From positions 1 through 64,000 of the forward strand of contig JAHEYB010000005.1 of NCBI GenBank assembly GCA_023251805.1: DNA of 64,000 nucleotides, written 5' to 3'. The notes below the pieces were generated by a model, which was given only the letters and a program-made list of their open reading frames with translations, searched no databases and had not been told where the DNA came from. Of the stretch, positions 25,425 to 34,077 are shown one piece after another. The DNA is from Bacteroidota bacterium. GTDB lineage: Bacteria; Bacteroidota; Bacteroidia; 2-12-FULL-35-15. Each line of letters starts with the position of its first letter. Positions within the stretch are counted from its first letter, which is position 1. The position numbers were made by a program, and so were the translations under genes.

Positions 25425-25993
25425 TACAATTTAATTAATGCTGTTGAATCAAGCCAAACTTCTCCACCTTCCAAAAAGAGCTCTACGTAAAATTTACGAG
25501 GGACAAAATTATCAGGAGAGTGAATCAATAATAAATCGGCATATTCCGGAAAATTATTTTCTTCATAATCAGCATTGTATTTTGCAGTCGGCTGAATTGT
25601 TCCTTCGTATTCAATGGGTTTACTCACATTCATATAGTTGCCCGGCAAATACACAAAATAGTTGTTGAGGTTGGAAAGAGCAGGATGCAAAATATCAAAT
25701 GAATCGGAGCTGGTGATTTTTATTTTTTTAATAAAATTTTCTGCGTTAACCGAACTTTCATAACTATCAAAATACCTTCCTTTGCGATAGGTTTGAACAG
25801 GATGAAGATATAATCTTAAAGCATAAATTTCTTTTGCCAACGAATCAGCATTATTTACAACAGGCAGCCCCGGGGAAGAGTCAGCATTCTCTAAATCCAA
25901 ACTGGTGAAACGATACCTCACCACCTCGTCTCCTTCACAAGATGTAAAAAACAAAAGGGCTAAAAATGATAGAAAGGAAATGAAATATTTCAT
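25421..25993 (-). CDS. Hypothetical lipoprotein coupled to the barrel protein
   Basis: A 190-residue lipoprotein; the lipobox is FFTSC at about residues 15-19. The mature part contains repeated short strands with Tyr/Asn/Asp but no recognised domain. It is the first gene of a two-gene operon with the barrel protein, whose start overlaps its stop by 4 bases. A lipoprotein-barrel pair suggests an envelope complex. This is inference from context. Confidence 0.75.
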   Translation of the reverse strand: MKYFISFLSFLALLFFTSCEGDEVVRYRFTSLDLENADSSPGLPVVNNADSLAKEIYALRLYLHPVQTYRKGRYFDSYESSVNAENFIKKIKITSSDSFDILHPALSNLNNYFVYLPGNYMNVSKPIEYEGTIQPTAKYNADYEENNFPEYADLLLIHSPDNFVPRKFYVELFLEGGEVWLDSTALIKLY

Positions 25994-26024
25994 AAATATA
26001 AATTTACAAAAACAAATGCAAATA

Positions 26025-26057
26025 AAAAAGCCCCGAGCGTAAACCTCGGGGCTTTTT
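26025..26057. terminator. Strong rho-independent terminator after the pyrophosphatase gene
   Basis: AAAAAGCCCCGAG (26025-26037) pairs with CTCGGGGCTTTTT (26045-26057) over a 7-base loop. It lies just beyond the stop of the minus-strand pyrophosphatase gene and ends in a T-run on that strand. Confidence 0.92.
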
Positions 26058-26075
26058 CAATATATAATTTATTGC

Positions 26076-28727
26076 TTAGTGATGCTTCGCGCAAGATTCA
26101 CCGCATGACTTCATGCACTCTTCTTTTGTTTTGCAACCGTGAGAACATCCTTCCATACAACCTTTATCACCATGACCTTCACCAGAACATGCCTTACCTA
26201 CAGCGGCTTTGTCTTTGCAACAAGCTTTTGGTTCTTCATGTCCTTTGCAACAAGCTTTTGCTTCACCAGCTCCAGCATGCTTTACACACATGGCTTTTTC
26301 TTCTGCAGAACATCCAACTGAATCACAATATTTAGCACATGCTTCTTTGCTCATGCCCATACATTTGTTCATATCGCATTTCGGTCCAACAAATTTTCCA
26401 TCGGCACCATACATGCTCATGCAATATGCTTTTTCTTCAGCAGTACAACCAACGGAATCACACATAGCAGCACATTGTTCTTTTGTCATGGATGCGCATT
26501 TAGTCATATCGCACCCGCTTCCACCTTCGTGACAAGCTTCCATTTTAGCACCGTGTCCTTCGCAACATTCCATCGTCATTCCATGCTCACAATCCATTCC
26601 ACCACCTTCAGCAGTATTAACAGCAATGTAGGGAGCAATAACCAATGAAACAATCGACATTAACTTAATCAAAATATTCATTGATGGTCCGGATGTATCT
26701 TTAAATGGATCACCAACTGTATCACCTGTAACAGATGCTTTGTGTGGTTCTGATTTTTTATAGAACATTTCTCCATTAATCAAAACACCTTTTTCAAAAG
26801 ATTTTTTTGCGTTGTCCCATGCACCACCGGCATTTGATTGAAAAATTCCCATCAATACTCCTGACACAGTAACACCGGCTAATAAACCTCCTAATACTTC
26901 AGGCCCTAATGTGAAACCAACAATTAAGGGAGTGATTAAAGCAATTGCACCTGGCATCAACATTTCACGGATAGATGCTTTTGTAGAAATAGCCACACAT
27001 TTTTCGTATTCAGGTTTTGCTTTGTATTCCATAATTCCTGGAATTTCGCGGAACTGTCTACGAACTTCTTGCACCATGTCCATTGCGGCTTTACCTACTG
27101 CTTGAATACACAATGCAGAGAAAATAAATGGAATCATTCCACCCACAAATAAACCTGCTAATACTGGTGCTTTGTAAATATCAATTGCATCGATACCGGC
27201 AATTCCAACAAAAGCAGCAAACAAAGCTAATGATGTTAAAGCAGCAGATGCAATTGCAAATCCTTTTCCTGTAGCTGCAGTTGTATTACCAACAGCATCT
27301 AAATTATCTGTACGTTCACGCACTTCTGGAGGTAGCTGACTCATTTCAGCAATACCACCAGCGTTATCTGCAATCGGACCGAATGCATCAATTGCTAATT
27401 GCATTGCCGTTGTTGCCATCATACCTGCTGCTGCAATTGCAACACCGTATAAACCTGCACATTTATATGACGCCATAATACCACCAGCCAATGTTAAAAT
27501 TGGAATCACAGTTGATTTCATACCTACTGACAAACCTCCAATGATGTTAGTAGCATGTCCGGTTGACGATTGTTGAATAATAGATAATACAGGTTTTTTA
27601 CCCATTGCTGTGTAATACTCAGTAACGATACTCATGATTGCACCTACAATAGTTCCAACCACAATTGCCATGAACACACCCATTTTTGTAAATGTAGTTG
27701 TGCGCAAATGGATATCGCCTTCAGGCAACATCCACATAACCACAAAATACGATGCGATTACAGTTAACAACATAGAAGCCCAGTTACCCATATTTAAGGC
27801 ATTCTGAACACTTGATTTATCATCTTTAATAGTAACAAACCAAGTTCCTACAATTGAGAAAACAATTCCTAAACCGCAAATCACCATTGGCAATAAGATT
27901 GGAGACATACCGCCAAAATTATCCGCTACTACAATCTCTTGTCCCAATACCATTGTTGCCAAAATAGTCGCAACATAAGAACCAAATAAATCGGCACCCA
28001 TACCAGCAACATCACCAACGTTATCTCCAACGTTATCAGCAATGGTTGCGGGATTACGAACATCATCTTCAGGAATTCCTGCTTCTACTTTACCAACTAA
28101 ATCGGCACCTACGTCAGCCGCTTTTGTATAAATACCACCACCCACACGTGCAAACAATGCGATAGATTCTGCTCCTAAAGAAAATCCTGTTAATACTTCA
28201 ACAGCTGTTTTAACAGTGTTTTCACCCAAGCCGGCAAAAATGGAAAGAAAGGCTATAAACAAACCTCCTAAACCCAACACCGCTAAACCTGCAACACCTA
28301 AACCCATTACCGTTCCACCGGTGAAAGAAACTTTTAATGCTTGTTTTAAACTTGTACGAGCTGCTTGTGTTGTACGAACGTTTGCTTTGGTAGCCACCTT
28401 CATACCAATGTATCCTGCTGTTGCAGAAAACACAGCACCTATAATAAATGCGATGGAGATAATCCAACTGGAGTGAATTTCTTTTCCATTCACTTCATGA
28501 ATTGTTCCTGAATATGCTAATAAAATAGCTGCAAACAAAACAAATACACTTAACACTTTCCACTCTGCTTTTAAAAATGCCATTGCCCCATCGGCAATAT
28601 AACCCGCAAGCTCTTGCATATTTTTATCTCCGGCATCCTGTTTACTAACCCAAGCCGATTTAATTGCCATAACTAACAATCCTAAAATCCCTAATGCGGG
28701 CACTAAATAAATTACGTATTGATTCAT
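26076..28727 (-). CDS. hppA: Membrane-bound (ion-translocating) pyrophosphatase with long Cys/His-rich C-terminal tail
   Basis: An 883-residue protein. Residues 1-712 are a normal membrane pyrophosphatase, which couples PPi hydrolysis to H+ or Na+ export through 16 helices. The catalytic loop [22 protein letters not shown] is intact, with the [22 protein letters not shown] metal-binding stretch. The alanine in [10 protein letters not shown] (rather than lysine) marks the K+-dependent subgroup. Na+ versus H+ specificity is not decided here. Directly after the last helix comes a tail of 171 residues with 27 cysteines and 9 histidines, including a duplicated unit of about 45 residues (CDMxKC...CDSVGC...AEEKAxC). 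This tail is not part of the family and looks metal-binding. Confidence 0.95.
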   Translation of the reverse strand: MNQYVIYLVPALGILGLLVMAIKSAWVSKQDAGDKNMQELAGYIADGAMAFLKAEWKVLSVFVLFAAILLAYSGTIHEVNGKEIHSSWIISIAFIIGAVFSATAGYIGMKVATKANVRTTQAARTSLKQALKVSFTGGTVMGLGVAGLAVLGLGGLFIAFLSIFAGLGENTVKTAVEVLTGFSLGAESIALFARVGGGIYTKAADVGADLVGKVEAGIPEDDVRNPATIADNVGDNVGDVAGMGADLFGSYVATILATMVLGQEIVVADNFGGMSPILLPMVICGLGIVFSIVGTWFVTIKDDKSSVQNALNMGNWASMLLTVIASYFVVMWMLPEGDIHLRTTTFTKMGVFMAIVVGTIVGAIMSIVTEYYTAMGKKPVLSIIQQSSTGHATNIIGGLSVGMKSTVIPILTLAGGIMASYKCAGLYGVAIAAAGMMATTAMQLAIDAFGPIADNAGGIAEMSQLPPEVRERTDNLDAVGNTTAATGKGFAIASAALTSLALFAAFVGIAGIDAIDIYKAPVLAGLFVGGMIPFIFSALCIQAVGKAAMDMVQEVRRQFREIPGIMEYKAKPEYEKCVAISTKASIREMLMPGAIALITPLIVGFTLGPEVLGGLLAGVTVSGVLMGIFQSNAGGAWDNAKKSFEKGVLINGEMFYKKSEPHKASVTGDTVGDPFKDTSGPSMNILIKLMSIVSLVIAPYIAVNTAEGGGMDCEHGMTMECCEGHGAKMEACHEGGSGCDMTKCASMTKEQCAAMCDSVGCTAEEKAYCMSMYGADGKFVGPKCDMNKCMGMSKEACAKYCDSVGCSAEEKAMCVKHAGAGEAKACCKGHEEPKACCKDKAAVGKACSGEGHGDKGCMEGCSHGCKTKEECMKSCGESCAKHH

Positions 28728-28789
28728 ACTATTGCTATTAATTTAAATATTAAAAATTCTATTGCTCATTAATCATATCCTACCAATGA

Positions 28790-28840
28790 ACCCCTTTTTA
28801 TTTGGGGTGCAAACTTATGCAAAATATAGTAAATATCAAA
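28790..28840 (-). promoter_or_regulatory. Pyrophosphatase promoter and 5' leader hairpin
   Basis: On the minus strand TTTG (28837-28840) lies 19 bases upstream of TAAGTTTG (28810-28817), a perfect Bacteroidota promoter. A short hairpin, ACCCC...GGGGT (28790-28808), then sits at the very 5' end of the inferred transcript, about 60 bases ahead of the start codon. Confidence 0.8.
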
Positions 28841-28987
28841 AAGTATTGATTTTTAGACACTTATAAGTAAAAAAAAGGGGGTAATAGGTTAAACGAATTC
28901 GTTCAGACACAAGCCTGAATAGTGTATTGGATATGGCATAAGTATGATTAAAGAAGAGCCAAAGCACCCCAATAAATATTCAAGCCT

Positions 28988-31285
28988 TTAATCAAGAGCT
29001 CTTTTGTTGAAAATGATGTATCCGAAATGGAAAAGAATGGAGACCGGATCTTTAACTTGATCGTAGTAATTAGCGCTTATACTCATTGGGCCCACTGGCG
29101 TATGCCATACAAAACCCATTGTTGCCACATAATGTTGCAAAGCAAAGGGAATTCCGAACTCTGTTTTTAAATCTTGTGTCTTAATCAATACCTGATAGGG
29201 CTGGTAAATATAACCTTCTACCCTAAATTCTACGGTTTTACGAATATTGATTACAAATTTTAATCCGCCTGCTACATATTTATGTGTTCTATAATTTTCA
29301 TTGAAGATGGTTCGGCTATCGGGTGTTGGTTGAAATGCCTGGGCAGATAAAATACTGGATGTGTAATTTTGAAAGAGGGTTTGGGTTGAATATACTCCTT
29401 CTCCAAAGAGCCCAATTTTAAATTTTCCTTTTCTATTAAAATAACGTTCGCCTGTTAGTTTAAAAACAACCCACTCGTGGTGATTTGAATTTTCACTTGT
29501 ATCTACGGAGGTGGAACCAGGAGTATTTATTTCCAATCCGTAAACATACCTACCGCTTATTCTTAAATACTCGCCTTGATTCGCATATTGTTTTCTATTA
29601 AGTGAGTTAATTTCATAATACGCCTGTCCGGTAACTAAATCAAAATTTGTTTGATCGGCCGTATCCAATTGAACAAAGAATGGTGTTTGATAATATCTGT
29701 CGGTGATGCGTGCTACTCCTGCCCCACCAACAATTCGTCCTTTTTTTCCTGTAGGAAAACCAATGTTTAAATTACCATGCTCTTCACTTTGTATCAAGTA
29801 AGCGGGTTTGGTATCTTCTAAAAATGCGCTGCTACTTTTGTAATAATCCCATTTGTTCCAGGTAACTCCCGGCTCAATAAAAATGGGAACTCTGGAAGGA
29901 AAATCAAACCGTGTTTTTAACTGAACGGAGCTATATAGTTTTCCAAAATAAGCATTGGCCATAATTCCTGCAGCAAATTTTCCAAGGTAATTATATTGCA
30001 AACCCAAGTATCCATCACTAATCGGGCGGTTCGAAAAATTACCACCAAAATCAGTAATTAAGTTGCGTTCTTTTTTAATTCGCAAATACAAATCATAATA
30101 TCCTGTTTGTTCATTGAATTTTGCTTTCGGATAAATGTATTTAATCTTGTTATCAGCGGCCAACCGGAAATAGCCATTTTTTATATCTTCCAAAGTCACC
30201 AATTTCTTTTTATGTCGCAATACTTTTTGAACGTACTCCGATTGCTTTTTCGTTAATCCTTCGATGTAAATATTATCAAATAACATTGTAGGCTGCGAAC
30301 CTTTAAAATTGCTTCGTTTTATTTCCAGATTTTCTTTTGTTACTCTATTTTCTACATAGGTTTTAATAAAATCCATTTGTCGCATTGCCGCAGTATAACC
30401 ACTATCAATCAATGGTTGCACATTTCCAAATTCAAACAAACCAACATCCGTCTTAGGTTCAATAATTACTCCTCCTTCACATAAAATATCGTAATTGGAT
30501 TTACTTTGAAGCATCGATTTTATTTGCGAAAGTAAATTATCTTCATCGGGTGGCGGGTTATTTCCACTCACATTGCTTCCAATCATAAAATCAGGGAAAC
30601 ATTCATCGTACATTACATTCGCAGGAAAGTTATTGTACAAACCTCCGTCAAATAATAATTTACCATCTACTAAAATAGGTTTGATATAAAAAGGATAAGA
30701 CATAGAAGCACGAACAGCTTCCGCTAAATCACCTTTTCTGAAAATAACAGATTCTTTTTTTTCAATATCGGAGGCAACACAACGGAAAGGAACAAACAAA
30801 CTATCAAAATCGTAGTTCGCATATGCAGCTGGTCCGGCTGCTAATTCCATCATCCCAAAATCCATCGCCACGGGTGAAATTAAATTGGTTGGAAGTGTAG
30901 ATACAAAAGCGGAATCAAGAGAAAGTTTAAATGTTATCCAGGAAGCATTATCATCGGTACGTTTAAAATAATACGCATATTTTTGATCAACAATTCCTTC
31001 CGACCAGTTTTTAAAACGTTCCGTTTTTACAAGTGCCTCCAATTGATTAGGAGAATATCCCATAGCATACATGGAGCCAACCAATGCACCCATAGATGTT
31101 CCGGTGATGTAATCAATTGGAATATTATTTTCCTCTAATGCTTTTAATACACCAATATGTGCTATTCCACTGGCAGCGCCACCGCTCAAAACAACCCCTA
31201 CTTTTTGTGCTTTTAGAGAATTTGGAGAAAAGAATAGCAACAGGAAGATGGCACTAAAAAGTAATATCTGCTTTAAAAAAGTCAT
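28988..31285 (-). CDS. Patatin-like phospholipase fused to an outer-membrane beta-barrel
   Basis: A 765-residue protein. After a signal peptide (residues about 7-26) the patatin domain shows the oxyanion loop VVLSGGAASGIAHIGVLKAL, the nucleophile serine in TGTSMGALVG, and the dyad aspartate in LLFDGGLYNNFP. A POTRA-like segment follows (about 325-400, with NIYIEGLTKKQSEYVQKVL), then a C-terminal barrel region ending VGPMSISANYYDQVKDPVSILFHFGYIIF. This layout is that of type Vd (PlpD-like) self-secreting lipases. The Bacteroidota version probably stays at the cell surface. A TAGCTTTG -7 box lies on the minus strand at 31304-31311. Confidence 0.92.
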   Translation of the reverse strand: MTFLKQILLFSAIFLLLFFSPNSLKAQKVGVVLSGGAASGIAHIGVLKALEENNIPIDYITGTSMGALVGSMYAMGYSPNQLEALVKTERFKNWSEGIVDQKYAYYFKRTDDNASWITFKLSLDSAFVSTLPTNLISPVAMDFGMMELAAGPAAYANYDFDSLFVPFRCVASDIEKKESVIFRKGDLAEAVRASMSYPFYIKPILVDGKLLFDGGLYNNFPANVMYDECFPDFMIGSNVSGNNPPPDEDNLLSQIKSMLQSKSNYDILCEGGVIIEPKTDVGLFEFGNVQPLIDSGYTAAMRQMDFIKTYVENRVTKENLEIKRSNFKGSQPTMLFDNIYIEGLTKKQSEYVQKVLRHKKKLVTLEDIKNGYFRLAADNKIKYIYPKAKFNEQTGYYDLYLRIKKERNLITDFGGNFSNRPISDGYLGLQYNYLGKFAAGIMANAYFGKLYSSVQLKTRFDFPSRVPIFIEPGVTWNKWDYYKSSSAFLEDTKPAYLIQSEEHGNLNIGFPTGKKGRIVGGAGVARITDRYYQTPFFVQLDTADQTNFDLVTGQAYYEINSLNRKQYANQGEYLRISGRYVYGLEINTPGSTSVDTSENSNHHEWVVFKLTGERYFNRKGKFKIGLFGEGVYSTQTLFQNYTSSILSAQAFQPTPDSRTIFNENYRTHKYVAGGLKFVINIRKTVEFRVEGYIYQPYQVLIKTQDLKTEFGIPFALQHYVATMGFVWHTPVGPMSISANYYDQVKDPVSILFHFGYIIFNKRALD

Positions 31286-31353
31286 CGTTTTTTTGTTGCT
31301 TTACAAAGCTAGCAATAATATTGGAAGATTGGGAAAAGCTCTCATCATTAAAA

Positions 31354-31492
31354 ACACACCCCTAACCCCTCCCTAGAGGGGAATACATTCCTTTAAATTT
31401 TAAAATATAGTTTCAAATCAAATTATTAAATTGTAAAATAATTTTTATTATAGTAGTAGCAATTCCCCTCTAGAGAGGGGTTAGGGGTGTGT
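31354..31492. repeat. Element bounded by 31-bp inverted repeats
   Basis: The arm 31354-31384 and the inverted arm 31462-31492 match at 30 of 31 positions, centred on the core ACACACCCCTAACCCCT. They enclose about 77 AT-rich bases without an open frame. The layout (short, terminal inverted repeats, no gene) is like a MITE, or a large hairpin terminator between the patatin gene and the next gene. Confidence 0.75.
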
Positions 31493-31512
31493 AATCGTAT
31501 TCCCTATGCTGA

Positions 31513-32322
31513 TTAGACGCAAATACTATCAATAAGTTGCTTAAAATATTCCGGAGCTTTTAGCAATCGGGAACCATACCAGGAAAAAAGCTCTCCATCA
31601 ACGATTAAAATCTTTGCATTCGGACAAATTGCTTGAAATTCCTGAATGTGTTTTTCTTTGAATGGATAAGGTTCGGAGGATAATAAAATAACCTGAGGAT
31701 TTGCCTCCTCAATTTGTTTTGCATTCACTTCAGGATAACGTTCTATCTCAAAAGCATTTTTAAATCCGCATACTTTTAACATTTCGTTTATAAAAGTGTT
31801 ATTTCCTGCAACCATATATGGATTGTTCCAGATGAAATAGGCTGTTCGGATTTGAGAATGAACATTCGAGAAATCCTCCCCCTGCCCCCTCCAGAGGGGG
31901 ACAAACTCCGATTCAATTTTAAGTTTTAAATTAGTCGCTTGCTGTTGTTTTCCAACCAGTGTTCCAACACGCATAATCATATCGTACGCATCTTTCAAAT
32001 TATAAATATCACTCATCCATACATTGTAGTGTTTCATAAGAGCCTGAATCTGCTCTTGCTCATTCTCTTCTTTGTTGCCAATAATCAAATCGGGTTGCAA
32101 AGCTTTTATTTTTTCGAAATCATATTTTTTTGTGCCACCAACTCGGGTTTTCGAGCGAAACCATTCTTCGGGATGAATGCAAAACTTTGTGATACCTACT
32201 ACTTCATCGCGCAAGCCTAAATCGTAGAGTAATTCGGTTTGTGATGGAACGAGGGAGATTATCCTTTGAGGTTTCGAAGGGAGATTTATTTTACGATTGA
32301 GTTGGTCGGTGAATGAGTTCAA
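31513..32322 (-). CDS. Helical-backbone metal receptor (BtuF/FecB-like) without signal peptide
   Basis: A 269-residue protein of the class III substrate-binding fold used for cobalamin, haem or siderophores. Signature segments are QRIISLVPSQTELLYDLGLRDEVVGITKFCIHP, PDLIIGNKEENEQEQI and PQVILLSSEPYPFKEKH. There is no signal peptide, so it would act in the cytoplasm unless the start is wrong; ligand unknown. The start is TTG at 32322, inside an AAAAGTTTTAAGGTTGG-type repeat. Residues about 140-149 (VPLWRGQGED) are translated from a CCCCCT...AGGGGG palindromic repeat at 31875-31902, an in-frame insertion. Confidence 0.85.
   Translation of the reverse strand: MNSFTDQLNRKINLPSKPQRIISLVPSQTELLYDLGLRDEVVGITKFCIHPEEWFRSKTRVGGTKKYDFEKIKALQPDLIIGNKEENEQEQIQALMKHYNVWMSDIYNLKDAYDMIMRVGTLVGKQQQATNLKLKIESEFVPLWRGQGEDFSNVHSQIRTAYFIWNNPYMVAGNNTFINEMLKVCGFKNAFEIERYPEVNAKQIEEANPQVILLSSEPYPFKEKHIQEFQAICPNAKILIVDGELFSWYGSRLLKAPEYFKQLIDSICV
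31875..31902. repeat. C-run/G-run palindromic repeat inside the metal-receptor gene
   Basis: CCCCCT (31885-31890) pairs with AGGGGG (31895-31900) with loop CCAG. It is of the same style as the arms at 31354 and 31462 and the spacer at 15155, but here translated. Its G/C content is far above that of the gene around it. Confidence 0.7.
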
Positions 32323-32449
32323 AAGTTTTAAGGTTGGAAAGTTTTAAAGTTCTATCACTAGTAAGAACGAGTCAAAAGGTACTATAGAAAATCTGAAGTC
32401 TATCGTAAAGAAAAACTGAACCTTCTAACTTTCCAACCTTTCAACTTTT
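32321..32449. repeat. Inverted repeat flanking the spacer before cystathionine beta-synthase
   Basis: Left arm 32321-32343 and right arm 32427-32449 are inverted copies of about 23 bases with 2 mismatches (core GGTTGGAAAGTT). The left arm includes the TTG start codon of the metal-receptor gene; the right arm ends 4 bases before the stop of the next gene. Confidence 0.65.
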
Positions 32450-32453
32450 CAAA

Positions 32454-33830
32454 CTACTTCGTAAGTGCGTTGATAATATCGTAACGTGTAATAATATACG
32501 TTTTATCCAATTTAAAATCTTTTACCAAAACTGCAGGATTCGTGTCTGTAATCATGGCGGATAAAGAATCAATCGGAGCGGAAATATCCACAAAAGGAAA
32601 TGCCGGTTGCATAATCGTTTCAATTTTTTGTCCTTTTATTTCAGGGTTTGCAACAACTTTCTGATACAATAAACTCTCGTTCAAAGAACCTACTATTCTA
32701 CCACCATTGGTAACCGGAATTTGTGAAATATCCATTTTACTCATCACTTTTACTGCATTTCCAACAGTGTCGTTGCTTTCAACTGTAATCAATTTTCCAT
32801 TGGTATTGTTGTTCACCAAATCTTTTGCTTCCAATCCTTTTTTATCAAAGAATCCTTTTTCCATCATCCATTCATCGTTGAACATTTTTCCTAAATAACG
32901 TGTTCCATGATCGTGGAAAATTACAACTACTACATCGCCTTCTTTTAATTCGTCTTTCAACTGTAATAATCCAGCCATTGCCGAACCTGCTGAGTTTCCT
33001 GCAAAAATACCTTCACGCTTTGTAATTTCACGTGTCATAATTGCAGCATCCTTATCTGTTACTTTTTCAAAACGATCGATAATACTAAAGTCTACATTTG
33101 CAGGTAAAAAATCTTCTCCAATTCCTTCTGTGATGTAAGGATAAATTTCATTTTTATCAAAAACACCTGTCTCTTTGTATTTTTTAAAAACCGAACCATA
33201 TGTATCAATTCCCCATATTTTGATATTCGGATTTTTTTCTTTCAAATATTTTCCTGTTCCACAAATTGTTCCACCTGTTCCCACACCAACTACCAAATGG
33301 GTAATTTTCCCTTCTGTTTGTTCCCAAATTTCGGGACCGGTTTGTTCGTAATGTGCTTGTGAATTGCTTAAGTTATCATACTGATTCGGTTTCCAAGAAT
33401 TTTCCACCTCTGCCACCAAGCGTGATGACACAGAATAATAGGAACGTGGATCTTCAGGTTCAACATCAGTTGGACAAACAATTACATCAGCTCCAAAAGC
33501 CCTTAAAGCATCTACTTTTTCTTTAGATTGTTTATCGGTAGTGGTAAAAATACATTTGTATCCTTTTATAATAGCAGCTATTGCCAACCCCATTCCTGTG
33601 TTTCCACTGGTTCCTTCAATAATAGTTCCACCCGGTTTTAATCTTCCATCTTTCTCAGCATCTTCAATCATTTTCAAAGCCATCCGATCCTTGATAGAGT
33701 TACCAGGATTAAAGGTTTCCACTTTGGCATACACCGTTGCCCTAATTCCTTTTGTTACATTATTGATGCGAACCAATGGAGTATTTCCAATCGTATCTAA
33801 AATAGTGTTGCTTGCTTTTCTGAATGACAT
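32454..33830 (-). CDS. Cystathionine beta-synthase-like PLP enzyme with CBS-domain pair
   Basis: A 458-residue protein. Residues 1-320 are the cysteine synthase / cystathionine beta-synthase catalytic fold, with the PLP lysine in NSIKDRMALKM, GTSGNTGMGLA for the phosphate/substrate loop, and VGTGGTICGTG. Residues about 335-458 are a pair of CBS domains, as in eukaryotic-type CBS, likely binding an adenosyl ligand. It condenses serine (or O-acetylserine) with homocysteine or sulfide. The start at 33830 (MSFRKASNTILDTIG) is chosen. The open frame continues upstream to 33881, but that part is a translated TCGACTTCGCTCGAAGTGACA-type repeat. Confidence 0.92.
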   Translation of the reverse strand: MSFRKASNTILDTIGNTPLVRINNVTKGIRATVYAKVETFNPGNSIKDRMALKMIEDAEKDGRLKPGGTIIEGTSGNTGMGLAIAAIIKGYKCIFTTTDKQSKEKVDALRAFGADVIVCPTDVEPEDPRSYYSVSSRLVAEVENSWKPNQYDNLSNSQAHYEQTGPEIWEQTEGKITHLVVGVGTGGTICGTGKYLKEKNPNIKIWGIDTYGSVFKKYKETGVFDKNEIYPYITEGIGEDFLPANVDFSIIDRFEKVTDKDAAIMTREITKREGIFAGNSAGSAMAGLLQLKDELKEGDVVVVIFHDHGTRYLGKMFNDEWMMEKGFFDKKGLEAKDLVNNNTNGKLITVESNDTVGNAVKVMSKMDISQIPVTNGGRIVGSLNESLLYQKVVANPEIKGQKIETIMQPAFPFVDISAPIDSLSAMITDTNPAVLVKDFKLDKTYIITRYDIINALTK

Positions 33831-33857
33831 ACTTGTAGTTTTTTTGCGCCCATTGCT

Positions 33858-33892
33858 TCTCGACTTCGCTCGAAGTGACATGATCAGGGTGA
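33858..33892. repeat. TTCGAG/GTGAC-type palindromic intergenic repeat
   Basis: ACTTCG (33863-33868) and CGAAGT (33871-33876) form a hairpin, followed by GTGACA and CAGGGTGAC. Related copies occur at 35470, 43117 and 51292. Confidence 0.65.
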
Positions 33893-34033
33893 CAACTTTA
33901 TTTATTTTTTTAATGCTGCGAAAATACGAAATGGAACGCGGATGACGCTGAAAAAAGGGATAAAAAAACGGATTTTTATTTTTTTTGTTCTAATTTCTAA
34001 TCGAAACCTGCGAAAATCATTGTTTTCCGTTTA

Positions 34034-34055
34034 ACCTGCCTGCCGGCAGGCAGGT
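34034..34055. repeat. Perfect 22-bp GC-rich palindrome
   Basis: The half-site ACCTGCCTGCC is followed directly by its exact inverse complement. It lies between the cystathionine beta-synthase gene and the LolE-like permease gene, 23 bases beyond the permease stop. As a single perfect palindrome in very AT-rich DNA it may be a repeat unit, a terminator stem or a protein-binding site. Confidence 0.8.
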
Positions 34056-34077
34056 CCGCGTTCCTACCAGGTTCCTA

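Noticed and set aside
26072-26335. Forward-strand frames opposite the cysteine-rich pyrophosphatase tail
   Set aside because: They are antisense shadows of the repetitive tail codons. The reverse frame continues unbroken from the conserved enzyme.
28216-28476. Forward and reverse overlapping frames inside the pyrophosphatase gene
   Set aside because: Hydrophobic codon content of the membrane protein leaves other frames open; no start signals or families.
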